Source of the DNA: Flavobacterium sp.
Lineage (GTDB): Bacteria; Bacteroidota; Bacteroidia; Flavobacteriales; Flavobacteriaceae
Reading direction: 5' to 3'
NCBI RefSeq assembly: GCF_028689845.1
Contig: NZ_JAQVCH010000004.1
Span: 53,721-117,720, forward strand
DNA: 64,000 nt
In this document: piece after piece, positions 32,977 to 41,611 of the stretch
Layout of the letters: every line of letters begins with the position of its first letter
Position numbering within the stretch: the stretch's first letter is position 1
Notes under the pieces: generated by a model
What the model saw: only the letters and a program-made list of their open reading frames with translations
Told to the model about the DNA's origin: nothing
The model's database searches: none
Translations under genes and position numbers: made by a program

Positions 32977-33711
32977 ATGAATTTAGAACCAATCATACAA
33001 GTTGAAAATTTAACCAAAAAATTTGGCAATTTTACTGCTGTCAAAGGAATTACGTTTAATGTGTACAAAGGAGAAATTTTTGGATTCCTTGGAGCTAACG
33101 GAGCTGGAAAAACAACCGCTATGAAAATGTTAATCGGTATTTCAAATCCAACTTCTGGCAGCGCCATTGTTGCTGGATTAGATGTCGCCACTCAAGCCGA
33201 TTTAGTTAAGAAAAGCATCGGCTATATGAGTCAGAAATTCTCTTTGTATGACGATTTAACCATTAAAGAAAACATCACTTTTTTTGGTGGAATTTATGGC
33301 TTATCGCGAAAGCAAATTAAAGAAAAAACAAAACAACTCATCTCCGAATTAGAGATGCAAAACGTGGTCAATAATTTAGTGAGTTCCTTGCCATTAGGTT
33401 GGAAACAAAAATTATCCTTTTCAGTTGCTTTGTTACACGAACCTAAAATCGTTTTTCTGGATGAACCAACAGGTGGTGTTGACCCAATAACCAGAAGACA
33501 ATTTTGGGAAATGATTTACACCCAAGCCTACAAAGGCACAACCCTATTTGTAACGACACATTACATGGACGAAGCCGAATATTGCGACCGCGTTTCCATT
33601 ATGGTTGACGGCGTGATTGAAGCACTTGACACACCCAAAAAGCTAAAAGAACAATTCAACGTAGATTCTATGAACGATGTGTTTTTGAAATTAGCTAGGA
33701 ATATAGAATAG
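32977..33711 (+). CDS. ABC transporter ATPase (YbhF-type, second half)
   Basis: 244 residues: Walker A GANGAGKTTAM (~38), a signature position with the unusual sequence SSLPLGWKQKLSFSVAL in place of LSGGxxQ (typical of the second YbhF half), Walker B IVFLDEPTGGVDP and switch His in TTHYMDEAE. It likely pairs with the preceding ATPase as a heterodimer. The degenerate signature suggests asymmetric ATP hydrolysis. Confidence 0.9.
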   Translation: MNLEPIIQVENLTKKFGNFTAVKGITFNVYKGEIFGFLGANGAGKTTAMKMLIGISNPTSGSAIVAGLDVATQADLVKKSIGYMSQKFSLYDDLTIKENITFFGGIYGLSRKQIKEKTKQLISELEMQNVVNNLVSSLPLGWKQKLSFSVALLHEPKIVFLDEPTGGVDPITRRQFWEMIYTQAYKGTTLFVTTHYMDEAEYCDRVSIMVDGVIEALDTPKKLKEQFNVDSMNDVFLKLARNIE

Positions 33712-33869
33712 TTTAAGATTGAAGTAGTAAGTAGTAAGATTTAAAAAGAGAATAGATTTTACTGATTTCTCTAATTTCTTAAATCTGTTTTCCGAAAAAA
33801 ATGTGGCAAACAAACTTAATGAACCTTAATTTCTTACTGGTTCAAAAAAGAAATAACTGAAAGTTAAAA
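33712..33869. repeat. Spacer with AGTAGTA-type words and a dispersed 27-bp word
   Basis: No gene seen. Positions 33767-33793 (starting TTCTCTAATTTCTTAAATCT) match 42976-43002 (TTCTCAAATTTCTCAAATCT) at all but about five bases. Both copies are upstream of efflux subunit genes. Confidence 0.5.
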
Positions 33870-34976
33870 ATGAAAAGATTCATCGGTTTTGTAAAAAAAG
33901 AATTCTATCACATTTTTCGTGACAGACGTTCTATGTTTATCCTTTTCGGAATGCCAATAGCACAGATTATGCTGTTTGGTTTCGCCATCACAAACGAAAT
34001 CAACAACGTAAATATTGCTATTTTAGATCAGTCGAAGGATGTAGAAACACATAAAATAATTCAAAAAATTAGCAATTCTTCTTATTTTAATATAGAACAA
34101 GAAATAACAACCGAATCACAAATCGAATCCGTTTTCAAAAAAGGAAAAGTAAAAGCCGTTTTAGTTTTTGAAGCTGATTTTATAAAAAATTTACAAACGC
34201 AAAAAAACGCAAAAGTTCAGGTAATTACAGATGCAACCGACCCGAATATGGCGAATACTATTTCTAATTATATTGCTTCAATTTTACAGAACCATATTCA
34301 AGAAAAAAATCGAAATAACAAACAAGCCTATCAAATTCAAACGCAAACACAGCTGTTTTATAATCCAGCGATGAAAAGCGTTTTTACCTTTGTTCCTGGA
34401 GTAATGACGGTTATTTTAATGCTTGTTTCTGCCATGATGACGTCTATTTCAATCACTCGCGAAAAAGAATTAGGCACCATGGAAATCTTGTTAGTTTCGC
34501 CTTTAAAACCGTTTCAAGTAATTATTGGAAAAGTTTTTCCATACATTTTTTTATCAGTAATCAACGCGGCCGTTATTTTGCTTTTAGGCTATTTCGTATT
34601 CAAGATGCCAATGGAAGGGAGTTTGTTTTTATTAGCGGTAGAAAGTGTTTTATTTATTATTTGTGCTCTAGCATTAGGGATTTTGATTTCCACTTTAGCC
34701 GATTCACAACAAACGGCTATGATGATTTCGCTATTTGGACTCATGTTGCCCGTAATTTTATTGTCTGGATTCATTTTCCCGATTTCGAGCATGCCATTAC
34801 CGTTACAAGTTATCAGTAATATTATTCCGGCCAAATGGTTCATTATCATTATCAAAGCCATCATGCTCAAAGGAGCTTCTTTTGTGCTAATTTGGAAGGA
34901 AACCTTGATTTTAGTAGCCATGACACTATTTTATATTATCGTTAGCATTAAAAAATACAAAATACGATTAGAATAA
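33870..34976 (+). CDS. ABC-2 type permease (YbhS-like)
   Basis: 368 residues: one N-terminal helix after FVKKEFYHIFRDRRSMFILFG, a large extracytoplasmic domain (residues ~45-170), then five C-terminal helices with SITREKELGTMEILLVSPLKPFQ (cytosolic coupling helix) and LSGFIFPISSMPLPLQVISNI. Membrane half of the YbhGFSR-like exporter, working with the next permease. Confidence 0.9.
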   Translation: MKRFIGFVKKEFYHIFRDRRSMFILFGMPIAQIMLFGFAITNEINNVNIAILDQSKDVETHKIIQKISNSSYFNIEQEITTESQIESVFKKGKVKAVLVFEADFIKNLQTQKNAKVQVITDATDPNMANTISNYIASILQNHIQEKNRNNKQAYQIQTQTQLFYNPAMKSVFTFVPGVMTVILMLVSAMMTSISITREKELGTMEILLVSPLKPFQVIIGKVFPYIFLSVINAAVILLLGYFVFKMPMEGSLFLLAVESVLFIICALALGILISTLADSQQTAMMISLFGLMLPVILLSGFIFPISSMPLPLQVISNIIPAKWFIIIIKAIMLKGASFVLIWKETLILVAMTLFYIIVSIKKYKIRLE

Positions 34977-35056
34977 ATCATTCAATTGCAATTGCAATGA
35001 CAATAACAATTTCAATAATAAAAACTTGACGTCTTTGCGTCTTAGCAGCAAAAAAA

Positions 35057-36181
35057 ATGAAAACGATATTATTCATCATACAAAAGGAATTCAAGCAAAT
35101 TTTTAGAAATAAAAGCATGTTGCCTATTATTTTTATTTTGCCTTTGTTACAATTGGTTATTCTATCCAATGCAGCGAGTTTTGAAGTCAAAAACATCAAA
35201 TTCTCTTTTGTAGATAACGATCATTCAGCAGCCTCACGCGAGTTGATTAGTAAGTTTCAGGCATCTACTTATTTTAACGTCGTAACCGATTTTAAATCTA
35301 AAAAAGAAGCGGATTTACAAATGCAAAAAGGAAGTGTAGATGTTATACTTGAAATTCCCACTCATTTTGAGCGAAATTTAATCAAACAACAAAGCACCGA
35401 TCTTTCGGTTAGTATCAATGCGATAGACGGAGCTGCCGCTGGTGTTTCAAACGTTTATATTACACAAATTATCACCGGTTTTAATCAATCCTTGCAACCT
35501 AAACTACACACCTATCATCAGGGTAATAGGGTGCACCCTGAAAATATCATGACAATTCCATCTTTTTGGTATAACAAAACGCTGAATTATAAAACCTTCA
35601 TGGTTCCAGGTATTTTGGTATTATTGGTTACGATGCTTTCTTTGTTTTTATCTTCCATGAATATTGTTCGCGAAAAAGAAGTGGGAACCCTAGAACAAAT
35701 TAATGTTACGCCAATTAAAAAGTATCAATTTATTATTGGTAAGTTATTTCCATTTTGGGTTTTAGGTTTGGTCATTTTAACAGTTGGGTTAGTTATTGCA
35801 AAAGTGATTTTTAATGTACCCATTTTAGGTAATATTTTCTTGATTTACGGATTTACTTCTATTTATTTAATATTGATTTTAGGCATTGGATTATTTATTT
35901 CTAATCATACCGATACCCAACAACAAGCGATGTTTATTGCCTGGTTTTTTACGGTGATTTTTATTTTAATGAGCGGACTTTTTACACCAATAGAAAGCAT
36001 GCCAACCTGGGCTCAAAATGTAACGTATTTTAATCCTATCCGTTATTTTGTAGAAGTAATTCGAATGGTCATGCTAAAAGGAGCGGGGTTTAATGATATA
36101 AAAGAACAAATTGGCATAATTGCTTTGTATGCATTTGTTATCAATGGTTTTGCCGTTTGGAGTTATAAAAAAACATCTTAA
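35057..36181 (+). CDS. ABC-2 type permease (YbhR-like)
   Basis: 374 residues with the same layout: IIQKEFKQIFRNKSMLPIIFILP, periplasmic domain ~40-180, then NIVREKEVGTLEQINVTPIKKYQFI and MSGLFTPIESMPTWAQNVTYFNPIRYF. Paralogue and partner of the preceding permease. Last transporter gene of the TetR-led operon. Confidence 0.9.
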   Translation: MKTILFIIQKEFKQIFRNKSMLPIIFILPLLQLVILSNAASFEVKNIKFSFVDNDHSAASRELISKFQASTYFNVVTDFKSKKEADLQMQKGSVDVILEIPTHFERNLIKQQSTDLSVSINAIDGAAAGVSNVYITQIITGFNQSLQPKLHTYHQGNRVHPENIMTIPSFWYNKTLNYKTFMVPGILVLLVTMLSLFLSSMNIVREKEVGTLEQINVTPIKKYQFIIGKLFPFWVLGLVILTVGLVIAKVIFNVPILGNIFLIYGFTSIYLILILGIGLFISNHTDTQQQAMFIAWFFTVIFILMSGLFTPIESMPTWAQNVTYFNPIRYFVEVIRMVMLKGAGFNDIKEQIGIIALYAFVINGFAVWSYKKTS

Positions 36182-36192
36182 ATATAATCTAA

Positions 36193-36924
36193 ATGAAAAC
36201 AAACAAATTAAAATTAATTAAAGATGAAAACTTGTTTGTTAGAGGGCCTTTATCGCGTTTTAATGAGTTAACCTTTGCTTTTAAAGTGTTTTTTAACTTT
36301 ATAAAAGCATTTAGAAAAATGCACTTTCTTGGTCCGTGTGTTACGGTATTTGGTTCAGCAAGATTTACGAATGATTCGGCTCATTATAAAAATGCAGAAA
36401 TGATAGGTGCTGCTTTAGCAAAAACTGGCTTCACGGTTATGACAGGTGGTGGACCAGGAATTATGGAAGCAGCAAACAAAGGTGCTTTTGAAGCGGGTGG
36501 ATATTCTGTAGGATGCAACATTATTCTGCCTTTTGAACAAAAACAAAATCCGTATTTGCATAAATGGATTGATATTCCTTACTTTTTTTTACGCAAAGTT
36601 ATCCTCGTTAAATACTCATATGCTTTTGTGGTAATGCCGGGAGGAATTGGAACTTTAGATGAACTTTTTGAAGCCTTAACACTCATTCAAACCAAAGTAA
36701 TTCAAGATTTTCCGGTTGTAATTTTCGATTCGATATATCATAAAGAATTATGCCAACATATTCAAATAATGGCTCAAAATGAAAGCATTAGTCCAGAAGA
36801 TATGAAACTGTTATTTGTAACTGATTCTGTCGAAGAATTAATTTCTCATATTGAACAATACTCAATTAAAAAGTTCGGTTTGATAAAAAAACAAGTCAAA
36901 CCAAAATGGTGGCTTGGAGAATAA
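36193..36924 (+). CDS. LOG family protein (TIGR00730-type Rossmann fold)
   Basis: 243 residues with the LOG signatures GGGPGIMEAANKGA (~residue 93) and MPGGIGTLDELFEALTLIQT (~152). Family members are cytokinin-riboside phosphoribohydrolases or nucleotide 5'-monophosphate hydrolases; the bacterial substrate is often unclear. It sits 11 bases after the permease, so it is probably co-transcribed, although a link to efflux is not evident. Confidence 0.88.
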   Translation: MKTNKLKLIKDENLFVRGPLSRFNELTFAFKVFFNFIKAFRKMHFLGPCVTVFGSARFTNDSAHYKNAEMIGAALAKTGFTVMTGGGPGIMEAANKGAFEAGGYSVGCNIILPFEQKQNPYLHKWIDIPYFFLRKVILVKYSYAFVVMPGGIGTLDELFEALTLIQTKVIQDFPVVIFDSIYHKELCQHIQIMAQNESISPEDMKLLFVTDSVEELISHIEQYSIKKFGLIKKQVKPKWWLGE

Positions 36925-36943
36925 ATTAAATTTTTAAGGTTAG

Positions 36944-37348
36944 ATGAATAATAATAAAACTATCAACACAATAAGTGCTCTTGTTTTAGCTGTATTTGCT
37001 CTGCTTACATTGTTTTTAAGCAGTTCAATACTCTTTGATTTATTTGGAATGAGAGCCAAAGAAGGAAGCTATGTTTGGTTTATCGTTTGGGCTAATTTTA
37101 TAAGTAGTATTCTTTATTTAATTACAAGTTTTGGGTTGCTTAAATATAAGTTATGGTCAATACAGCCAATACAATTTTCATTTATTATATTACTCGTTGC
37201 TTTTTTTAGCCTTTATATTCATGTTGAAAATGGAGGAAATTTTGAAATTAAAACGATTTATGCTTTGGGGTTTAGAATAATTCTAACCTTATTGTTTTAC
37301 TTATTTATTAAATTTAATTCAGAAACATGGGAAAAGTATGCTTCTTAA
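36944..37348 (+). CDS. Small four-helix membrane protein, copy 2
   Basis: 134 residues, four transmembrane segments, paralogue of 30427-30825: LLTLFLSSSILFDLFGMRAKEGSYVWFIVWANFISS aligns almost base for base of the first-loop region (written here from LFDLFGMRAKEG to WANFISS). The two copies bracket the ABC exporter genes. The next gene overlaps its end by 22 bases. Function unknown. Confidence 0.7.
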   Translation: MNNNKTINTISALVLAVFALLTLFLSSSILFDLFGMRAKEGSYVWFIVWANFISSILYLITSFGLLKYKLWSIQPIQFSFIILLVAFFSLYIHVENGGNFEIKTIYALGFRIILTLLFYLFIKFNSETWEKYAS

Positions 37349-37770
37349 GTTTGATTTTATGGTTTGCACCGATGATAAAAACACCGACGAATTCTTATTC
37401 TTTAACTATAAAAGTCAACGATTTAAAAAACTCTAACGGTGCTGTTGTCATCGCATTATATAATAAAGACGGCTCAATTCCGGATGAAAAATTTGAACAC
37501 TTTTACAAAAAAGAGCTTTTGTATATTGTAGAAAATAAAGCAACATTTACCTTTGATAAGTTGCCTTCTGGTTTTTATGCGATAACCATTTTGCATGATG
37601 AAAATAGTAATGGTAAAATTGATAAGAAAATGATGTTACCATTGCCCAAAGAAGGAGTTGGATTTTCTAATTATGATGATTTTGGCTTAAACAATCGTCC
37701 AAATTTTAAAAAAGCAGGTTTTAACTTAAACAAAAACACAACTATAGCAGTTAAAGTAATTTATAAATAA
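37327..37770 (+). CDS. DUF2141 secreted protein
   Basis: 147 residues: N-terminal hydrophobic segment (MGKVCFLSLILWFAPM), then the DUF2141 pattern SLTIKVNDLKNSNGAVVIALYN, YAITILHDENSNGKID and PKEGVGFSNYDDFGLNNRPNFKKAGF. These are small periplasmic beta-sandwich proteins of unknown function. It overlaps the upstream gene by 22 bases and is 2 bases from the next. Confidence 0.82.
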   Translation: MGKVCFLSLILWFAPMIKTPTNSYSLTIKVNDLKNSNGAVVIALYNKDGSIPDEKFEHFYKKELLYIVENKATFTFDKLPSGFYAITILHDENSNGKIDKKMMLPLPKEGVGFSNYDDFGLNNRPNFKKAGFNLNKNTTIAVKVIYK

Positions 37771-37772
37771 AA

Positions 37773-38669
37773 ATGCGGATTTTAATAATCATTTGGTTAC
37801 TGTTTTTTAATAATATATTCCAGTTAGTGGGACAGGAAGCAGACTCTCTTTTGCCCAAACTATCATTATTAAAAATAGCATTAATAAACCAAAGCGATAG
37901 TTATGTTACCTTTCCAATTGATGTTGGAAATATCGAACCATTACTTTTTGAAGCCAATATAAGTCCTTCATTTGTCATAAGAAAACGAAAAGACTCTAAA
38001 ATGTTAGCTTTATTAACACCTCAAATTATTATTAGGATGTATGATGAAGATTCTTATCCTGTAAAAACACCCAGTTATATTCCTCAATTATCAATATACT
38101 ATCTTTTAAATAAAAAAACAGAATTAGATTATTCCGTTTTATTCGGAAGATTAGCCCATCATTCAAATGGACAAGATGGTGAGTTTTATGATGAAAATGG
38201 TTCAATAAATTTAGAAACAGGAAATTTTTCCACGAATTTTATAGAATTTGGTTTTCTCCAAACGGGATATAGCAATGACTTAAAAGCAATTAAAACCATA
38301 AAAAACGCTATTGAAATTCATCCAAAATATTGGATGTTTAAAGAATTACCCGGAATTTATAGCGGTTTAAGATGGAATAGTTCTTTTACCTCATTTAAGT
38401 TTCCCATTAACAAAGCAAGAAATCAAGAGCGTGCAAAATTTTCACTCAAAGCAGAAACTACAGTGATGCTTGATAATTATAATGACTTGAAATTTTTTGA
38501 TTTAGATCGTATAAATGCAAAGTTAACATTCTATTATCATCCAAGTTTTTTGGAAGATATCGGATTGTTTATTCAATTTTATCACGGGATGGATTATTAT
38601 AATATTTATTTTAATCATCAAATAGCTGTAATTCGTTTTGGAATGATGACTGAAATTTTACGTTTTTAA
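37773..38669 (+). CDS. OMPLA-like outer-membrane phospholipase A
   Basis: 298 residues: signal peptide (to ~residue 20), beta-strand-rich, with RLAHHSNGQDGEF (~residues 123-135) matching the catalytic His-x-Ser-Asn-Gly of OMPLA, an early FEANISPSFVIRK strand, and a late FYHGMDYYNIYFNHQIAVIRFG resembling the OMPLA C-terminal YNHQxxRxGxG segment. The reaction would be acyl-ester hydrolysis of outer-membrane phospholipids. Divergent, so moderate confidence. Follows the DUF2141 gene in the same run. Confidence 0.65.
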   Translation: MRILIIIWLLFFNNIFQLVGQEADSLLPKLSLLKIALINQSDSYVTFPIDVGNIEPLLFEANISPSFVIRKRKDSKMLALLTPQIIIRMYDEDSYPVKTPSYIPQLSIYYLLNKKTELDYSVLFGRLAHHSNGQDGEFYDENGSINLETGNFSTNFIEFGFLQTGYSNDLKAIKTIKNAIEIHPKYWMFKELPGIYSGLRWNSSFTSFKFPINKARNQERAKFSLKAETTVMLDNYNDLKFFDLDRINAKLTFYYHPSFLEDIGLFIQFYHGMDYYNIYFNHQIAVIRFGMMTEILRF

Positions 38670-38680
38670 AAACATTAGCT

Positions 38681-39535
38681 ATGAAAGAAAATCAACTATT
38701 TATTAAAAAAGCATCACTAGAGATAGAACCTTTTTCTATTCAAAAATTAGAGTATTCACTCCAATCATGCGGTGCGTCAAAAAACGAAATTGAAACCATT
38801 TTAATTAAAATTCAGCCCTTTATATATGACGGAATATCAACGAATGAAATCTATAAAAGAGCTCATGCTTTACTGAAAAAACAGAACAGAATATCTGCAT
38901 CTCGATACAGTTTAAAACGTGCACTATTTGATTTAGGTCCAACTGGCTATCCTTTTGAGAGGCTTGTTGCTGCCTTATTAAAAGAAAAGGGTTTTAAAAC
39001 CAGTGTTAATGTTATTCTAAATGGTGAATGTGTGACCCATGAAATTGATGTTTTAGCTGAAAAAGAAGGCTTTGTTTATGCAATTGAATGCAAATTTCAT
39101 TCTGATGGCAGAGCTACAAGCAACGTAAGAATTCCACTCTATATTAATTCGAGATTTTTAGATATTCAAAAACAATGGAATACAAATCCAAACAATGAAA
39201 CACATTTAAAACAAGGTTGGTTAGTAACCAATACCAGATTTACAGAAGATGCTGTAAATTATGGAAAATGTGTTGGCTTAACGATGTTAAGCTGGGATTA
39301 TCCAAAAAATAATGGTTTAAAAGCTAACATTGATACCTTGGCACTCTATCCGGTTACTACGTTAACAACGCTATCAAAAAAAGAAATGCACCAGCTCATT
39401 GAAAACGATGTTATCTTGGTTAAAGAATTGATTCATGCTTCTGATAAATTGAAAAACATTGGATTATCAGAGATAAGAATTAAACATGTTTTAAAAGAAG
39501 TAAAAGATTTGTGCCGGAATAGTTCAGCCTACTAA
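38681..39535 (+). CDS. ATP-cone / PD-(D/E)XK nuclease / HhH-like protein
   Basis: 284 residues in three parts: an N-terminal ATP-cone-like domain (residues ~5-85: FSIQKLEYSLQSCG, ISTNEIYKRAHALLKK), a central Mrr/restriction-endonuclease-like core (GYPFERLVAALLKEKGF, then HEIDVLAEKEGFVYAIECKF giving D-x(n)-E-x-K near residues 121-139), and a C-terminal helical segment (IGLSEIRIKHVLKEV). Such fusions occur in Bacteroidota; target and nucleotide control are unknown. It starts 11 bases after the OMPLA-like gene. Confidence 0.75.
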   Translation: MKENQLFIKKASLEIEPFSIQKLEYSLQSCGASKNEIETILIKIQPFIYDGISTNEIYKRAHALLKKQNRISASRYSLKRALFDLGPTGYPFERLVAALLKEKGFKTSVNVILNGECVTHEIDVLAEKEGFVYAIECKFHSDGRATSNVRIPLYINSRFLDIQKQWNTNPNNETHLKQGWLVTNTRFTEDAVNYGKCVGLTMLSWDYPKNNGLKANIDTLALYPVTTLTTLSKKEMHQLIENDVILVKELIHASDKLKNIGLSEIRIKHVLKEVKDLCRNSSAY

Positions 39536-39643
39536 AAAAAAACGAGCAATCAGGCTAAAACACACTGCGATTTTGTCAATTAATCCGAAGTGATTTTTAA
39601 CTAAATAATTTTTTTTTGGAGTTATAAAAAAACAAATTCGTTG

Positions 39644-39688
39644 TGTAACAAATGTTGCTGTACACAGTAATTTAATAGTCTAATTTTG
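39644..39688 (+). promoter_or_regulatory. SQR-like gene promoter: TGTAAC-type site
   Basis: TGTAAC-AAAT-GTTGCT at 39644-39659 (two mismatches) and -7 TAATTTTG at 39681-39688, spacing 36.5 bp, identical to the sites at 22721 and 41547. Confidence 0.65.
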
Positions 39689-39707
39689 AATAACTAAACC
39701 AATAAAA

Positions 39708-41168
39708 ATGTCAAAAATAGTCATATTAGGTGCAGGAATCTCAGGTCACACTGCGGCTGCACATTTAAGAAGAAAACTAGGAAAGGAGCATGAAGTGCTT
39801 GTGGTTTCTCCAAACCGTAATTACCAATGGGTTCCTTCCAATATTTGGGTAGGAATTGGCAGAATGAAATCCAAACAATTAATATTTCCATTAGAACCTT
39901 TATACAAAAGAAAAGGAATTGGTTATAAACAAGCCAAAGTCGTTTCTTTTCATCCCGAAGGAAACAAATCTGAAGAAAAACCATTTGTTACTGTTGAGTA
40001 TGTTTATGGCATAAATCAAGGGATGAAAGAAAACGTGACCTATGATTATTTAATTAATGCTACCGGTCCAAAATTAGCTTTTGAATTGACCGAAGGATTA
40101 GTTCCAGGAACAAATAAAGCGTATTCGGTTTGTACGTATGATCATGCTGAACACGCTTGGGCTGGATTAAAAGAACTGATTAGTAAGTTAAAAACTTCCG
40201 ATAAAAAAGCAAAAATTCTTATTGGCACAGGTCATGCAAAAGCCACTTGTCAAGGTGCTGCCTTTGAATATATTTTAAATGTAGAAAAAGAATTGGTAAA
40301 TCATGGCGTAAGAGACAAAGCAGAAATTACTTGGATTTCAAATGAGTACCATTTAGGTGATTTTGGTATGGATGGCATGTTATTAGATTATAATGGTTTC
40401 AACATGAAATCGAAAGACATGATTGAAATGATTTTTGAAGACCGAGGCATCAAATGGATTTTAGGTGCTGGTGTGAACAAAGTAGAAGACGGAATTGCAC
40501 ATTATGAAAATTTAGAAGGTGAATATAAATCGCAAGAATTTGATTTTGCGATGCTAATTCCAGCTTTTTCAGGACATGGTTTTAAAGGATTTGATAAAAA
40601 TGATACCGATATTACAGATAAATTATTCAAAGGTTTTATGATTGTGGATGCTGATTATACGCCAAAACCTTATGAGGAATGGACGGTTCAGGATTGGCCT
40701 GAAACCTATCAAAATCCATCCTACAAAAATATTTTTGCTCCTGGAATTGCTTTTGCACCACCTCATTCCATTTCAAAACCAAGAAAAAGCAAAAACGGAA
40801 CGGATATAACTCCAGCTCCACCACGAACAGGAATGCCGTCAGGAATTACGGCAAGGTTAGTAGCTGAAAATATTATCGATTCTATCAAATTAGGAAAAGA
40901 ATCGCTACATCACAAAGGCTCGATGGGAAATATGGGTGCAGCATGTATTGCATCTGCAGGATACGGAATGACAAAGGGTAGTGGTGTAAGTATTACCACT
41001 TTTCCAATTGTTCCCGATTATAAAAAATATGCCGATACTGGAGGAAGAGACATAAACAAAACCTTTGGAGATATTGGTTTAGCCGGACACTGGGTCAAAT
41101 TAGCCTTGCATTATGCTTTCATCTATAAAGCAAAAATGAAACCTTTTTGGTGGTTAATTCCTGAATAA
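39708..41168 (+). CDS. Sulfide:quinone reductase-like FAD oxidoreductase
   Basis: 486 residues: N-terminal FAD motif ILGAGISGHTAAAHL, RNYQWVPSNIWVGIG, YLINATGPKLAF and three well-placed cysteines (about 141 in SVCTYDHAEHAW, 181 in KATCQGAAF, 413 in AACIASAG), the number and spread expected of the SQR redox cysteines; a C-terminal KPFWWLIPE tail suits monotopic membrane binding. SQR oxidises sulfide to polysulfide and reduces quinone. Control by a Crp/Fnr-type TGTAAC site ties it to the DUF3365 cytochrome and RND operons. Exact SQR subtype not determined. Confidence 0.82.
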   Translation: MSKIVILGAGISGHTAAAHLRRKLGKEHEVLVVSPNRNYQWVPSNIWVGIGRMKSKQLIFPLEPLYKRKGIGYKQAKVVSFHPEGNKSEEKPFVTVEYVYGINQGMKENVTYDYLINATGPKLAFELTEGLVPGTNKAYSVCTYDHAEHAWAGLKELISKLKTSDKKAKILIGTGHAKATCQGAAFEYILNVEKELVNHGVRDKAEITWISNEYHLGDFGMDGMLLDYNGFNMKSKDMIEMIFEDRGIKWILGAGVNKVEDGIAHYENLEGEYKSQEFDFAMLIPAFSGHGFKGFDKNDTDITDKLFKGFMIVDADYTPKPYEEWTVQDWPETYQNPSYKNIFAPGIAFAPPHSISKPRKSKNGTDITPAPPRTGMPSGITARLVAENIIDSIKLGKESLHHKGSMGNMGAACIASAGYGMTKGSGVSITTFPIVPDYKKYADTGGRDINKTFGDIGLAGHWVKLALHYAFIYKAKMKPFWWLIPE

Positions 41169-41280
41169 AATTCAGGGATAAACTTAAAAAAGGTTAATTC
41201 CTGAATAAACTTTAGAAAAAAGAAAAAGAAAAAAGATGATAGATGAATAGTTAATAGATTTAGAATAATTATCTATTTTA

Positions 41281-41313
41281 ACCCACAACCCACAACCCAC
41301 AACCTAAAACCTA
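41281..41313. repeat. CCCACAA tandem repeat before the 43-aa gene
   Basis: Three CCCACAA units followed by CCTAAAACCT; similar to the shorter array before nosY (3928-3950). Directly precedes the ATG at 41319. Confidence 0.6.
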
Positions 41314-41318
41314 TAAAA

Positions 41319-41450
41319 ATGACACAAAGAATATCAAAAGCACAGCGTTCTAAAATGCAAAATCTATTTATACAGTTTTTTAAATTTTTCTATTTAAATA
41401 TTAGAATTATTAAAATTGTAGCTGGAGGTCATGGAGGAACAAGATCGTAA
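41319..41450 (+). CDS. 43-residue small basic protein between SQR and RND loci
   Basis: ATG at 41319 to TAA at 41450. The start MTQRISKAQRSKMQ is basic, the middle (FIQFFKFFYLNIRIIKIV) is a hydrophobic, membrane-active helix, and the end is Gly-rich AGGHGGTRS. The composition (amphipathic helix plus GGHGGTR tail) looks like selected protein rather than spacer. A terminator lies 46 bp downstream, and it is on the same strand as the SQR-like gene, so it may share its transcript. Function unknown. Confidence 0.55.
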   Translation: MTQRISKAQRSKMQNLFIQFFKFFYLNIRIIKIVAGGHGGTRS

Positions 41451-41495
41451 ATCATTTTAATTGAATGATTGTTTTTTAGATTATTGGTTAGTCTG

Positions 41496-41530
41496 AGAGG
41501 TTGTTTATGAAAGTAAGCAACCTCTTTTAA
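41496..41530 (+). terminator. Intrinsic terminator after the SQR/43-aa unit
   Basis: AGAGGTTG (41496-41503) / CAACCTCT (41518-41525) with a 14-nt loop, followed by TTTT. Confidence 0.8.
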
Positions 41531-41546
41531 TTTTATTACACAACAG

Positions 41547-41591
41547 TGTAACTCTTGTTACTGTCTACGCTATTTTCTTACTGTATTTTTG
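41547..41591 (+). promoter_or_regulatory. RND operon promoter: TGTAAC-N4-GTTAC site
   Basis: TGTAAC-TCTT-GTTACT at 41547-41562 (one mismatch) and -7 TATTTTTG at 41584-41591; spacing 36.5 bp. Precedes the TolC gene at 41612 by 21 bp from the -7 end. Confidence 0.72.
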
Positions 41592-41611
41592 CTCAAAATA
41601 AGTGAATAACC

